Assembly: GCF_000685035.1 (NCBI RefSeq)
Contig: NZ_BAYB01000005.1
Location: forward strand, 34,855-98,854
DNA length: 64,000 nucleotides
Direction of reading: 5' to 3'
Origin: Paraburkholderia ferrariae NBRC 106233
GTDB lineage: Bacteria > Pseudomonadota > Gammaproteobacteria > Burkholderiales > Burkholderiaceae
Shown here: one piece after another, positions 48,378 through 62,490 of the stretch
How positions within the stretch are numbered: position 1 is the stretch's first letter
Layout of the letters: the number at the start of each line of letters is the position of its first letter
Translations under genes and position numbers: made by a program
Notes under the pieces: model-generated
Database searches by the model: none
What the model saw: only the letters and a program-made list of their open reading frames with translations
Told to the model about the DNA's origin: nothing

Positions 48378-49274
48378 TCAAACCGGCAGGTCGGCCGCCT
48401 GGATCAGGAACACCTGGTCGTCGCCGGCGCTCGTGGAGAGCCAGACGAGGTCGAGGCCGCCGAACGCCGCTTCCACGTTGGCCCGTTCGTTGCCGATCTC
48501 GACCACGAGCACGCCCTGGTCGGTCAGCCAGTTGCGTGCGTCCGAAATGATGCGGCGCACGATGTCCATCCCGTCCGCGCCGCCGGCCAGCGCCATTTCG
48601 GGCTCGTGGCGATATTCGGGCGGCAGCGCCTGCATCGAATCGGCGTTCACGTAGGGCGGATTCGTGATGATCACGTCGTAGCGGCGCTCGGGCAGCGGTG
48701 CGTACAGGTCGCCTTCGAAGAGCGCAATGCGCTCGTCGAGCCCGTGCTCGCGCACGTTGCGCTGCGCGACTTCGAGCGCGGGCGCCGAGAGATCGACGGC
48801 GTCGATATCGGCGTTCGGGAACGCATGCGCGGCGAGGATCGCGAGGCTGGCCGAGCCGGTGCACAGTTCGAGCACCGCGCCCACCTCTTCGGGGTCCTCG
48901 ACATAAGGCTGCAGGCCGTCTGCCAGCAGCTCGCCGATGAACGAGCGCGGCACGATCACGCGCTCGTCCACGTAGAAGCGCAGACCGTGCATCCACGCTT
49001 CGTTCGTGATGTAGGCGGCGGGCACGCGCTCGCGCGCGCGGCGCTCGATCACCGCGAGCACGGTGTCGACTTCGTCGGTCGCGAGGCGCGCGTCGAGGAA
49101 CGGATCGAGCAGGTCGAGCGGCAGATGCAGCGTATGCAGGATCAGATAGGCCGCTTCGTCGTAGGCGTTGGAAGAGCCGTGGCCGAAGGCGAGCTGGGCG
49201 CCGGTGAAGCGCGTCACCGCGTAGCGCAGCAGGTCGCGCACGGTGGAGAAGGTCGATGAGAGCGGGTGCGTCAT
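48378..49274 (-). CDS. prmB: 50S ribosomal protein L3 glutamine methyltransferase
   Basis: SAM-dependent methyltransferase (298 aa) that methylates a glutamine of ribosomal protein L3. It has the HemK-family TNPPYV motif (about residues 199-205), VLELCTGSASLAILAAHAFP for the SAM site, and an N-terminal helical domain with AYDEAAYLILHTLHLP. The pre-motif RVPAAYITNEAWMHGLRFYVDERVIVPRSFI matches PrmB better than PrmC. It is followed by dapE at 25 bases, same strand. Confidence 0.93.
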   Translation of the reverse strand: MTHPLSSTFSTVRDLLRYAVTRFTGAQLAFGHGSSNAYDEAAYLILHTLHLPLDLLDPFLDARLATDEVDTVLAVIERRARERVPAAYITNEAWMHGLRFYVDERVIVPRSFIGELLADGLQPYVEDPEEVGAVLELCTGSASLAILAAHAFPNADIDAVDLSAPALEVAQRNVREHGLDERIALFEGDLYAPLPERRYDVIITNPPYVNADSMQALPPEYRHEPEMALAGGADGMDIVRRIISDARNWLTDQGVLVVEIGNERANVEAAFGGLDLVWLSTSAGDDQVFLIQAADLPV

Positions 49275-49298
49275 GGCGTAAGACTCCGGCGGGCGGTT

Positions 49299-50501
<1,203 letters not shown>

Positions 50502-50596
50502 TCATTACAGTTGGCGCCTGGGCGCGCGCGCCATGTCTTGCGGCTCGCGCGCTCAGGCAAACGGCGCTTCCCGGTGCGCCGGGTTCAGCGTTGCGT

Positions 50597-50962
50597 TCAG
50601 GCGAACAGCGTCTCGTATTGCTCGGCCGAGAAACCGAGTGTCTTCACGCGGCCGTTCACCACGACGACAGGGCGCTTGATGATAGACGGCTTGTGGATCA
50701 TCAGCGCGATCGCGCCGGAGGTGGTGTCGGCTTCGGCCTTGTGCACGTCGGAAAGGCCGCGCCACGTGGTGCCGCGCTTGTTGATGAGCTGCTCCAGCGG
50801 CACGTCCTTCAGCCAGTCCTGGACGAGCGCATTGGACACGCCCGCCTTCTTGAAGTCGTGGAATTCGAACTCGACGCCGTGCTCTTCCAGCCATACGCGG
50901 GCCTTCTTCACGGTATCGCAGTTCGGAATGCCGTAGATGACAGTCTTCGCGGCCTTCGCCAT
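50597..50962 (-). CDS. ArsC/Spx-family reductase-like protein (YffB type)
   Basis: 121-aa thioredoxin-fold protein. The start VIYGIPNCDTVKKARVWLEEHGVEFEFHDF has the single active-site Cys15 (N-C-D) of the ArsC/YffB group. The C-terminal IIKRPVVVVNGR loop matches the family. In E. coli the homologue yffB also sits directly before dapE. It is translationally coupled: its ATG overlaps the dapD stop (TGATG). Function of YffB is not settled; arsenate reductase activity is doubtful. Confidence 0.88.
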   Translation of the reverse strand: MAKAAKTVIYGIPNCDTVKKARVWLEEHGVEFEFHDFKKAGVSNALVQDWLKDVPLEQLINKRGTTWRGLSDVHKAEADTTSGAIALMIHKPSIIKRPVVVVNGRVKTLGFSAEQYETLFA

Positions 50963-51789
50963 CAGTCGCCTCGCAGCAGTTCGTTCAGGCCGACCTTGGC
51001 GCGCGTCTTTGCGTCCACCTTCTTGACGATCACGGCGCAGTAGAGGCTGTGCGAGCCGTCCTTCGAAGGCAGGTTGCCCGCCACGACCACCGAGCCCGCC
51101 GGAATGCGGCCATACGAGATCTCGCCGGTTTCGCGGTCGTAGATCTTCGTGCTCTGGCCGAGGTACACGCCCATCGAGATGACCGAGTTCTCTTCGACGA
51201 TCACGCCTTCCACGACTTCCGAGCGCGCGCCGATGAAGCAGTTGTCTTCGATGATGACGGGGTTGGCCTGCAGCGGCTCCAGCACGCCGCCGATACCCAC
51301 GCCGCCCGAGAGGTGGACGTTCTTGCCGATCTGCGCGCACGAGCCGACCGTCGCCCAGGTATCGACCATCGTGCCTTCGTCCACGTACGCGCCGATGTTG
51401 GTGTACGAGGGCATCAGCACGACGTTCTTCGCGATGAACGAGCCGCGGCGCGCGATGGCGGGCGGCACGACGCGAAAGCCACCCGCGGCGAAGTCTTCGG
51501 CCGTGTAGTTCGCGAACTTCGAGGGCACCTTGTCGTAGAACTGGCTGTAGCCGCCCGCGGGCATCGGCACGTTGTCTTCGAGGCGGAACGACAGCAGCAC
51601 GGCCTTCTTGACCCACTGGTTGACGACCCAGTCGCCGTCCTTCTTCTCGGCGCAGCGCAGGGCGCCGCGGTCCAGTTCGGCGATCACGTGAGCGACGGCT
51701 TCGCGCACGTCGTTCGGGGCGGACTTTGCCGAGAAGTCGGCGCGGTTTTCCCAGGCGGTGTCGATGATCTGCTGAAGTTGTTGTGACAT
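50962..51789 (-). CDS. dapD: Tetrahydrodipicolinate N-succinyltransferase
   Basis: 275-aa left-handed beta-helix acyltransferase that succinylates tetrahydrodipicolinate in the lysine/DAP pathway. Hexapeptide repeats are visible from about residue 105 on (e.g. [55 protein letters not shown]). The C-terminus has the usual [27 protein letters not shown]. It starts at 51789 behind dapC, 75 bases. Confidence 0.95.
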   Translation of the reverse strand: MSQQLQQIIDTAWENRADFSAKSAPNDVREAVAHVIAELDRGALRCAEKKDGDWVVNQWVKKAVLLSFRLEDNVPMPAGGYSQFYDKVPSKFANYTAEDFAAGGFRVVPPAIARRGSFIAKNVVLMPSYTNIGAYVDEGTMVDTWATVGSCAQIGKNVHLSGGVGIGGVLEPLQANPVIIEDNCFIGARSEVVEGVIVEENSVISMGVYLGQSTKIYDRETGEISYGRIPAGSVVVAGNLPSKDGSHSLYCAVIVKKVDAKTRAKVGLNELLRGD

Positions 51790-51864
51790 GGTGAAGGTAA
51801 CGTAAGAGTTCGGTGAAGAGATGCGGCGGCACGCGCGGCGGCGCGCGTACCGCGATGACCTGGC

Positions 51865-53088
51865 TTACTGCCTGAGCGAGTGGCAGAAGTCGACGATGCG
51901 TTGTGCGCCCGCGATGCACTCCTCGACGTCGGCGACGAGCGCCATGCGGACGAAGTTCTGTCCCGGATTCGCGCCGTGCGCGGTGCGGGCCAGATACGAG
52001 CCCGGCAGGACCGTCACATTATAGTCGGCGTAGAGGCGCTGGGCGAACGCGGTATCCGTGAGGCCGGTGCGCGCGACGTTGGCCCAGAGGTAGAAGGCGG
52101 CGTCCGGCAGGCGCACGTCGAGCACGTCGGACAGCATGGGCGTGACCGTGGCGAACTTCTGCACGTACTTCGCGCGGTTTTCGCGCACGTGGTGCTCGTC
52201 GCTCCAGGCGGCAATGCTCGCGGCCTGCCAGACGGGCGACAGCGCCGCGCCGTGGTAGGTGCGGTAGAGCAGGAACCGCTTGAGGATCGCGGCATCCCCG
52301 GCGACGAAACCCGAGCGCATGCCCGGCACGTTCGAGCGCTTCGAGAGGCTCGAGAGCATGACGAGGCGCTCGAAGCCGCGGCCGAGCTTGTGCGCGGCTT
52401 CGAGGCCGCCGAGCGGCGGCTTCGCTTCGTCGAAATAGATCTCGGAGTAGCACTCGTCGGAGGCGATCACGAAGCCGTAGCGGTCGGAGAGCGCGAAGAG
52501 TTCGCGCCAGTCGTCGAGCGTGAGCACGGCGCCGGTGGGATTGCCCGGCGAGCAGACGTACAGCAGTTGGGTGCGCGCCCAGACGTCTTCCGGCACCTGC
52601 GAATAGTCGCAGGCGTAGTTGCGGGCCGGGTCGCTGTTCACGAAGTACGGCTCGCCGCCGCCGAGCAGCGCGGCGCCTTCGTAGATCTGGTAGAACGGGT
52701 TCGGGCAGAGTACGATCGGCCGTTTTGCGGGGTCCTGTGCGCCTGCGGTCGGGTCGACGATGGTCTGCGCCAGCGCGAACAGCGCTTCGCGCGAGCCGGA
52801 AACGGGCAGCACCTCGGTGTTCGCGTCGACGGCGGGCAGCGCGTAGCGCTTCTTCACCCAGTTCGCGATAGTTTCGCGCAGCGCCGGGCTGCCGGCCGTC
52901 GCGGGATACACCGCGAGCCCGTCTAGCGAGGCCACGACGGCGTCGCGGATCAGCGCGGGCGTCGGATGTTTCGGCTCGCCTATCCCGAAGCTGATGGCGC
53001 GCAGGCCGGCTTTCGGCGTGACGTCCTTGAAGAGGGCGCGCAGCTTTTCGAAGGGATAGGGCTGAAGGGTGTCGAGTAGCGGATTCAC
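51865..53088 (-). CDS. dapC: Succinyldiaminopimelate aminotransferase
   Basis: PLP aminotransferase (407 aa) for N-succinyl-LL-2,6-diaminopimelate, the step between DapD and DapE. The start is GTG 53088 (MNPLLDTLQPYPFEKLR). Family features are IGEPKHPTPA, PNPFYQIYEGAALLGG, SPGNPTGAVL, ASDECYSEIYF and the PLP lysine in MLSSLSKRSNVPGMRSGF. It tops the dapC-dapD-(yffB)-dapE series. A TATAAT on the minus strand at 53212-53217 lies 124 bases ahead. Confidence 0.94.
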   Translation of the reverse strand: MNPLLDTLQPYPFEKLRALFKDVTPKAGLRAISFGIGEPKHPTPALIRDAVVASLDGLAVYPATAGSPALRETIANWVKKRYALPAVDANTEVLPVSGSREALFALAQTIVDPTAGAQDPAKRPIVLCPNPFYQIYEGAALLGGGEPYFVNSDPARNYACDYSQVPEDVWARTQLLYVCSPGNPTGAVLTLDDWRELFALSDRYGFVIASDECYSEIYFDEAKPPLGGLEAAHKLGRGFERLVMLSSLSKRSNVPGMRSGFVAGDAAILKRFLLYRTYHGAALSPVWQAASIAAWSDEHHVRENRAKYVQKFATVTPMLSDVLDVRLPDAAFYLWANVARTGLTDTAFAQRLYADYNVTVLPGSYLARTAHGANPGQNFVRMALVADVEECIAGAQRIVDFCHSLRQ

Positions 53089-53445
53089 TTGGCGTCGGAC
53101 GGGCGTGGACGTGGGCGTAGGACGGGCAGGCAGGCTGCGCGCGGGCAGGGGAGGTCCGTGCCGGCGGCGCAGCGCCCGGGCGGGGCGCGGCAGGCCTGCT
53201 GCAAGGGCCCGATTATAGCGTGGCGCCGGCCCGCATGCGGCGCCGGGCCGGCGTGGCGGCGGCCATGCAGGCGGGCGGTCGGGCTGCTCGTTGCCCATGG
53301 CGGCCCGGTTGGGCTGGGCGCGCAATTCAGCAGGGGAAGAGAGGATGACGTATTCGATGTATGGGGCGAGGGCCGCGGCGATACGCGTGCCGTCTCCCGC
53401 CGGCGCCGCCGCCGCGGCAAGCCGGCCGGCGTGGCGGAGAGCGGG
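53089..53445. other. Intergenic stretch between dapC and the EamA gene
   Basis: About 360 bases between divergent genes, GC-rich. The only element I can name is the minus-strand TATAAT at 53212-53217. No gene-like frame. Confidence 0.4.
53212..53217 (-). promoter_or_regulatory. Candidate -10 for dapC
   Basis: Perfect TATAAT read on the minus strand (ATTATA on the plus strand). The sequence 17 bases upstream (CCGCAT) is not a -35, so the call is tentative. Confidence 0.4.
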
Positions 53446-54438
53446 ATGACGAATCGCGCCTTGCAAACCGGCTGGCCGACGCTCGCAATCATGATCGGCG
53501 CCTCGGTCTGGGGCATGGTCTGGTATCCGCTGCGCATGCTCGCGGCGCTGGGCTTGACCGGCACGGCCGCCAGTGCCGCAACGAGCGCGGCCGGCTGCGC
53601 CTTCGTGCTGCTCCTGCGCCGCCGCTCGCTGGCGAGCGTGCGCTGGCACTGGGTGCTGCCCCTGCTGGGCCTCGCGGCGAGCGTGACGAACCTCGGCTTC
53701 GTGTGGGGCGCGATCCATGGCCAGGTCATGCGCGTGCTGTTGCTCTTCTATCTGACCCCGGCCTGGACCGCGCTCTTCGCCCACTTCATCCTGGGCGAGC
53801 GCCTCACCTGGCCGGGCGCGGCGCTTTCCGCGCTCTCGCTTGGAGGGGCGATGCTGATGCTCTGGTCGCCCGCGCCCGGCGTGCCGCTGCTGGCCAATGC
53901 GGCCGAGTGGGCCGGGCTCGCGGGCGGCATTGGCTTCGCCATGAGCAACGTGCTCGTGCTCAAGACGAGCCGCGTGCTGCCGGACATGAAGCCGGAAATG
54001 CGCACCGCCGTGATCTTCGGCGGCTCGGCGCTCTTCAGCGCGGTGGCGGCCGGCTTCGAACCCATGGCGGCCCCGCCCGCCGGCGAGATGCTGGGGCACG
54101 CCGTGCTGCTCGCGCTTGCGCTCGGCTTCGCCCTCGCCTCGAACAACATGCTCGTGCAGTACGGGCTCGCGCGGGTGCCGGCCAATCGCGCCTCCATCAT
54201 CATGCTGTTCGAACTGGTCGTGACGGCGCTCACTGCGTGGCTGTTCGCGGGCGAAACGCCGGGTCCGCGCGAATGGGCGGGCGGCGGCTGCATCGTACTG
54301 GCTTCGCTGCTTTCGAGCTGGCTGCATCGATCGGGTGCTGCGGAGGCAGCCGCATCTGACAAAGACGACGCGGACGACAGCGACGCCGACGGCGGTTCCC
54401 CCTCCGAGCGTCAGAATGGCGCCCGTGCGATGGTATGA
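53446..54438 (+). CDS. EamA/DMT family transporter
   Basis: Predicted ten-span drug/metabolite transporter (330 aa) with two EamA halves. The first half has ASVWGMVWYPLRMLAALGL, GFVWGAIHGQVMRVLLLFYLTPAWTALFAHFILGERLTW, which is the EamA hallmark; the second has LASNNMLVQYGLARVPANRASIIMLFELVVTALTAWLFAGE. The tail is acidic (DKDDADDSDAD). Substrate unknown. ATG 53446 has AGAGCGGG upstream; a GTG at 53431 is an alternative. Confidence 0.88.
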   Translation: MTNRALQTGWPTLAIMIGASVWGMVWYPLRMLAALGLTGTAASAATSAAGCAFVLLLRRRSLASVRWHWVLPLLGLAASVTNLGFVWGAIHGQVMRVLLLFYLTPAWTALFAHFILGERLTWPGAALSALSLGGAMLMLWSPAPGVPLLANAAEWAGLAGGIGFAMSNVLVLKTSRVLPDMKPEMRTAVIFGGSALFSAVAAGFEPMAAPPAGEMLGHAVLLALALGFALASNNMLVQYGLARVPANRASIIMLFELVVTALTAWLFAGETPGPREWAGGGCIVLASLLSSWLHRSGAAEAAASDKDDADDSDADGGSPSERQNGARAMV

Positions 54439-54606
54439 TGGCCGCTGATTCTCGCCGCACGGCGCGTGGAGGGCACGGCGCGCGGCGAGCCGTGGCGGCT
54501 GCCCTGTGCGCGTCCCGCCGTCGTGCCGTGCGACCTGTCGCGCTGGCGCGAGGCCCGCGGCACGAGCGGTCCCGTTCACTCTCCCTATTCCAACAGCGAT
54601 ATCGCC

Positions 54607-57600
54607 GTGCGTCTGACCTCGATTAAACTCGCTGGCTTCAAATCTTTCGTCGATCCCACGCATTTCCAGGTCCCGGGCCAGCTCGTTGGCGTGGTCGGGC
54701 CGAATGGCTGTGGCAAATCCAACATCATCGACGCCGTGCGCTGGGTGCTCGGCGAATCCCGCGCTTCCGAGCTGCGCGGCGAGTCGATGCAGGACGTCAT
54801 CTTCAATGGCTCGACCGCGCGCAAGCCCGGCAGCCGCGCGAGCGTCGAACTCGTGTTCGACAACGCGGACGGCCGGGCGGCCGGACAGTGGGGCCAGTAT
54901 GCGGAGATTGCCGTCAAGCGCGTGCTGACGCGCGACGGCACCTCCAGCTACTACATCAACAACCTGCCGGCGCGCCGCCGCGACATCCAGGACATCTTTC
55001 TCGGCACGGGCCTCGGGCCGCGCGCGTACGCGATCATCGGCCAGGGCATGATCGCGCGCATCATCGAAGCAAAACCCGAAGAGCTGCGCGTGTTCCTCGA
55101 AGAAGCAGCCGGCGTCTCGAAGTACAAGGAGCGCCGCCGCGAAACCGAGAACCGCCTGCACGACACGCGCGAAAACCTCACGCGCGTGGAGGACATCGTG
55201 CGCGAGCTTTCGACGAACCTCGAAAAGCTCGAAGGCCAGGCGATCGTCGCCACGAAGTTCCGCGAGCTGCAATCCGAAGGCGAAGAAAAGCAGCGCCTTC
55301 TGTGGCTGCTGCGCAAGAACGAAGCGGCGGGCGAGCAGGAACGCCAGCAGCGCGCGATCGAGCAGGCCCAGATCGATCTCGAAAGGCATACGGCGCAACT
55401 GCGCGAAGTCGAGGCGCAGCTCGAAACGCTGCGCGTCGCCCACTATTCGGCGAGCGACGCCATGCAGGGCGCGCAGGGCGCGCTCTACGAGGCGAACGCC
55501 GAGGTGAGCCGTCTCGAAGCCGAGATCAAGTTCATCGTGGAATCGCGCAATCGCGTACAGGCGCAGATCGCCGCGCTGGTCGCGCAGCGCGAGCAGTGGC
55601 AGTCGCAGGCGCAGAAGTCCCAGGGCGATCTCGAAGAGGCCGGGGAGCAACTGGCGATCGCCGAAGAAAAGGCGGCTGTGGCCGAAGAGGAGGCGGCGGC
55701 GAAGCAGGAGTCGCTGCCCGCACTCGAGGCGCGCTGGCGCGACGCCCAGGGCCAGTTGAACGACGAACGCGCGGGCATTGCGCGCACCGAGCAGGCGCTC
55801 AAGCTCGAAGCCGCGCATCAGCGCAACGCCGACCAGATGCTGCAGCAGCTTCAGCAGCGCCATGAGCGCCTGAAGAGCGAAGAGGGCGGCCTCGATGCGC
55901 CGGATGAAGCGCAGCTCGAAGAGCAGCGCATGCAACTGGCGGAACAGGAAGAGGTGCTGCGCGATGCCCAGGATCGCCTTGCCGACGCGCAGGAGGCGCT
56001 GCCCCGTTTCGATGGCGAGCGCCGTGCCGCGCAGGAACGCGTGCAGGCCGAGAGCGCGCAGATCCACCAGCTCGAAGCGCGTCTCGCAGCGCTCAAGCAA
56101 CTGCAGGAAAACGTCCAGACCGAAGGCAAGATTCAGCCGTGGCTCGAACGCCACGAACTGGGCACGCTGCCGCGCCTGTGGAAAAAACTGCATGTCGAGG
56201 CCGGCTGGGAAACCGCGCTTGAAGCGGTGCTGCGCGAGCGGCTGGCCGCGCTCGAAGTGTCGAATCTCGACTGGGTGAAGGCTTTCGCGAGCGATGCGCC
56301 GCCCGCCAAGCTCGCGTTCTATACGCCGCCGGCCGCCGGCCAGAGCGCCGCGGCACCGGCGGGTTTCACGTCGCTGCTTTCGCTCGTGCGTATCGACGAT
56401 GCCGGCATGCGCGCGGTGCTGACCGAATGGCTGGGCGCGACCTTCGTGGCGACCGATCTGGCCGAGGCGCTGGCGCAGCGCGCGCAACTGCCCGCAGGCG
56501 GTGCCTTCGTGGTCAAGTCCGGCCACATGGTGACGCGCGTGGGCGTTCAGCTCTATGCAGCCGACTCCGAGCAGGCCGGCATGCTGGCGCGCCAGCAGGA
56601 GATCGAGAACCTCACGCGCCAGGTGCGCGCGCAGGCACTGCTCGCCGATGAAGCGCGCACTGCCGCGATCCGTGCCGAAGCGGTGCACACGCAGGCCGCG
56701 CAGACGCTCACGGAACTGCGCCAGCAGGCCGAGCGGGCCACGCAGCGCGTGCACGCGCTGCAAATGGAAGTGCTCAAGCTCACTCAGGCGCACGAGCGCT
56801 ATACGGCGCGCAGCACGCAGATTCGCGAAGAGCTGCAGGAGATCGCCGCGCAGATCGAGGAGCAGCGCGCGCTGCGTGCGGAGTCGGAGGCGAACTTCGA
56901 GCGCCACGATGGCGAACTGGCCGAACTGCAAGCCCGCTTCGAGGATAACCAGCTGGCTTTCGAAGCGCTCGACGAGGAACTGGGCACGGCGCGCAACCAC
57001 GCGCGCGACCTCGAACGTGCCGCGGGCGATGCACGCTTTGCCGCGCGCAACATGGCCAATCGCATCGAAGAGCTGCGCCGCACGATCCAGGTCGCGCACG
57101 ACCAGAGCGAGCGCGTGGCCGCGTCGCTCGAAGATGCGCGCGCGGAGCTCGAGACCATCAACGAACAGACGGCGCACACGGGGCTGCAGGATGCGCTCGA
57201 AATCCGCTCGGCGAAGGAAGAGCTGCTGCGCCTCGCGCGCGCCGAACTGGACGACCTGAGCGCGAAGCTGCGCCAGGCCGACGAAACGCGCCTCACTGCC
57301 GAGCGGGCATTGCAGCCGCTGCGCGACCGCATCACCGAGCTGCAGCTGAAGGAGCAGGCCGCGCGCATCAACGGCGAGCAGTTCGTGGAACAACTGCAGG
57401 CGGCCGGCGTGGACGAAGCGCAACTGCAGGCGAAGCTCACGGCCGACATGAAGCCTTCGTACCTGCAGGGCGAAGTCACGCGCATCAACAATGCGATCGC
57501 CGCGCTCGGCCCGGTGAACATGGCCGCGCTCGACGAACTGGCCGCGGCGAAGGAGCGCAAGACCTTCCTCGACGCGCAGTCCGCCGACCTCACGAGCGCC

Positions 57601-58125
57601 ATCGAAACGCTCGAAGACGCGATCCGCAAGATCGACCAGGAAACGCGCACGCTGCTGCAGGGTACGTTCGACGAGGTGAACCGCCACTTCGGCGAACTGT
57701 TCCCGCGTCTCTTCGGCGGCGGCCAGGCGAAGCTCATCATGACGGGCGACGAGATTCTCGACGCCGGCGTGCAGGTGATGGCGCAGCCGCCCGGCAAGAA
57801 GAATTCGACGATTCATCTGCTCTCGGGCGGCGAGAAGGCGCTCACGGCGACTGCGCTCGTGTTCGCGATGTTCCAGCTGAATCCGGCGCCGTTCTGTCTG
57901 CTGGACGAAGTGGACGCGCCGCTCGACGACGCGAACACGGAACGCTTCGCGAACCTCGTGCGTGCGATGGCGGAAAAGACGCAGTTCCTGTTCATCTCGC
58001 ACAACAAGATCGCGATGGAAATGGCGCAACAGTTGATCGGCGTGACCATGCAGGAGCAGGGTGTTTCGCGGATCGTCGCGGTGGACATGGAAACGGCCGC
58101 GGGATTCGCACAGAATACGGTTTGA
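54607..58125 (+). CDS. smc: Chromosome segregation ATPase SMC
   Basis: 1172-aa condensin subunit that compacts and segregates the chromosome with ScpAB. Walker A GPNGCGKSN is at 31-39. Two long coiled coils flank a hinge around residues 515-640, and the C-terminal head has LSGGEKALTATALVFAMF (near 1072) and LLDEVDAPLDDAN (near 1098). I chose GTG 54607, which gives the family start (VRLTSIKLAGFKSFVDPT); an in-frame ATG at 54466 would prefix 47 unconvincing residues. Followed by zipA and ligA, the usual betaproteobacterial order. Confidence 0.95.
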   Translation: MRLTSIKLAGFKSFVDPTHFQVPGQLVGVVGPNGCGKSNIIDAVRWVLGESRASELRGESMQDVIFNGSTARKPGSRASVELVFDNADGRAAGQWGQYAEIAVKRVLTRDGTSSYYINNLPARRRDIQDIFLGTGLGPRAYAIIGQGMIARIIEAKPEELRVFLEEAAGVSKYKERRRETENRLHDTRENLTRVEDIVRELSTNLEKLEGQAIVATKFRELQSEGEEKQRLLWLLRKNEAAGEQERQQRAIEQAQIDLERHTAQLREVEAQLETLRVAHYSASDAMQGAQGALYEANAEVSRLEAEIKFIVESRNRVQAQIAALVAQREQWQSQAQKSQGDLEEAGEQLAIAEEKAAVAEEEAAAKQESLPALEARWRDAQGQLNDERAGIARTEQALKLEAAHQRNADQMLQQLQQRHERLKSEEGGLDAPDEAQLEEQRMQLAEQEEVLRDAQDRLADAQEALPRFDGERRAAQERVQAESAQIHQLEARLAALKQLQENVQTEGKIQPWLERHELGTLPRLWKKLHVEAGWETALEAVLRERLAALEVSNLDWVKAFASDAPPAKLAFYTPPAAGQSAAAPAGFTSLLSLVRIDDAGMRAVLTEWLGATFVATDLAEALAQRAQLPAGGAFVVKSGHMVTRVGVQLYAADSEQAGMLARQQEIENLTRQVRAQALLADEARTAAIRAEAVHTQAAQTLTELRQQAERATQRVHALQMEVLKLTQAHERYTARSTQIREELQEIAAQIEEQRALRAESEANFERHDGELAELQARFEDNQLAFEALDEELGTARNHARDLERAAGDARFAARNMANRIEELRRTIQVAHDQSERVAASLEDARAELETINEQTAHTGLQDALEIRSAKEELLRLARAELDDLSAKLRQADETRLTAERALQPLRDRITELQLKEQAARINGEQFVEQLQAAGVDEAQLQAKLTADMKPSYLQGEVTRINNAIAALGPVNMAALDELAAAKERKTFLDAQSADLTSAIETLEDAIRKIDQETRTLLQGTFDEVNRHFGELFPRLFGGGQAKLIMTGDEILDAGVQVMAQPPGKKNSTIHLLSGGEKALTATALVFAMFQLNPAPFCLLDEVDAPLDDANTERFANLVRAMAEKTQFLFISHNKIAMEMAQQLIGVTMQEQGVSRIVAVDMETAAGFAQNTV

Positions 58126-58251
58126 CGGATGGCGCGCGGTGCGCGGCCGGTGGCGCCGATCGAGGGGCAGCCGCCGCGGGCGCTGTGCGCAGAAGGCATG
58201 CGGGCCGCGTCCCTGGCGCGCCGCTGAATAAGAATTGCTGATGGAGCATGC

Positions 58252-59511
58252 ATGGACGAGTTGACTCTCGGGTTGATCGGCGCGGGCGCCGTGGTGGTCG
58301 GGGGCGTGGTGGTCTATAACGCGTGGCAGGGCGCAAGAGTGCGCCGGCGCATGCCGCGCCCGATGCCCGAGGAAGCGGCCGACCTGCCGCCGCGCGACGA
58401 TCTCGCAGAGCAAAGCCCGTTCATCGAGCCGGCCCGGGCGCCATCGCGGCGCGAGCCGTCGCTCGCGGGCGGCATGGCGGAGGAGCGTGTCGAACCCGGG
58501 TTCGGCACGGTTGCGCCGCTCGATACGCCGGCCGATATCCAGGCGGAGACGACGACGCCCAACGGCTTTCCCGAGGCGGCGAGTGAGGGCGCCGCGCCGC
58601 AGGCCGAATCCGCAGCGGGAGCGGAGGCGGGTGTCGAGTCCGAACGCGTCGAGCCCGTGCTGCCTGCCGCCACGACCATTTCGGCGGCCCCGCCGGCGGT
58701 GGTCGATCGCCGCATCGACTGCATCGTGCCGATCCGGCTTGCCGCGCCGCTGGCCGGCGAGCGAGTCGTTCCGTTCGCGCAGCGCCTGCGCCGCGCGGGC
58801 AGCAAGCCCGTGCATATCGAAGGCAAACCCGAGAACGGTGACGGGTGGGAGCTGCTGCAAAACGGCGTGCGCTACGAGGAACTGCGCGCCGCGGCTCAAC
58901 TGGCGAACCGCAGCGGCCCGCTCAACGAACTGGAGTTCTCCGAATTCGTGACGGGCGTGCAGCAGTTCGCCGATGCGATCGACGCCGCCCCCGAATTCCC
59001 TGACATGATGGAGACCGTGGCGATGGCGCGCGAGCTCGACGGCTTCGCTGCGCAATGCGACGCCCAGCTCTCGATCAACGTGATGTCCGACGGCGCGCCC
59101 TGGTCGGCGAACTACGTGCAGGCCGTGGCGGCGCAGGACGGCCTGCTGCTTTCGCGCGACGGCACGCGTTTCGTGAAGCTCGACGCGAAGCAGAGCCCGG
59201 TGTTCATGCTGCAGTTCGGCGACACCAACTTCCTGCGCGACGACCTCACCTACAAGGGCGGTCAGATCATCACGCTCATTCTCGACGTGCCGGTGGCCGA
59301 CGAGGACATCCTGCCGTTCAGGCTCATGTGCGATTACGCGAAATCGCTGGCGGAGCGCATTGGCGGCCGGGTGGTGGACGACCAGCGGCGCCCGCTGCCG
59401 GAGTCGGTGCTGCAATCCATCGACAAGCAGCTCATGACGCTTTACGCAAAGCTCGAAGAGGCTGGCATTCCGGCCGGCTCCCCGGCCACGCGCCGGCTCT
59501 TCAGCCAATAA
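58252..59511 (+). CDS. zipA: Cell division protein ZipA
   Basis: 419-aa inner-membrane protein that tethers FtsZ at the division site. A single N-terminal membrane segment (about 5-24), then a basic patch (RVRRRMPRPMP) and a Pro/Ala/Glu-rich linker to about residue 150. The C-terminal FtsZ-binding domain runs from about 165 and holds IVPIRLAAPLAGERVVPF, NVMSDGAPWSANYVQAVAAQDGLLLS and FMLQFGDTNFLRDDLTYKGGQIITLILDVP (given in parts). Gene order smc-zipA-ligA supports it. Confidence 0.9.
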   Translation: MDELTLGLIGAGAVVVGGVVVYNAWQGARVRRRMPRPMPEEAADLPPRDDLAEQSPFIEPARAPSRREPSLAGGMAEERVEPGFGTVAPLDTPADIQAETTTPNGFPEAASEGAAPQAESAAGAEAGVESERVEPVLPAATTISAAPPAVVDRRIDCIVPIRLAAPLAGERVVPFAQRLRRAGSKPVHIEGKPENGDGWELLQNGVRYEELRAAAQLANRSGPLNELEFSEFVTGVQQFADAIDAAPEFPDMMETVAMARELDGFAAQCDAQLSINVMSDGAPWSANYVQAVAAQDGLLLSRDGTRFVKLDAKQSPVFMLQFGDTNFLRDDLTYKGGQIITLILDVPVADEDILPFRLMCDYAKSLAERIGGRVVDDQRRPLPESVLQSIDKQLMTLYAKLEEAGIPAGSPATRRLFSQ

Positions 59512-62405
<2,894 letters not shown>

Positions 62406-62428
62406 GGCGGTCGCCGCCCGCGCATGCG

Positions 62429-62456
62429 AAAACGGGAGCCAGCGGCTCCCGTTTTT
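62429..62456. terminator. Bidirectional rho-independent terminator after def
   Basis: Stem AAAACGGGAGCC / GGCTCCCGTTTT (62429-62440 and 62444-62455), loop AGC, T-run to 62456. It lies between def and the convergent pseudouridine synthase gene. Confidence 0.88.
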
Positions 62457-62490
62457 CATTGACGCGGTGTGATCAGAACGATCAGAGCGA

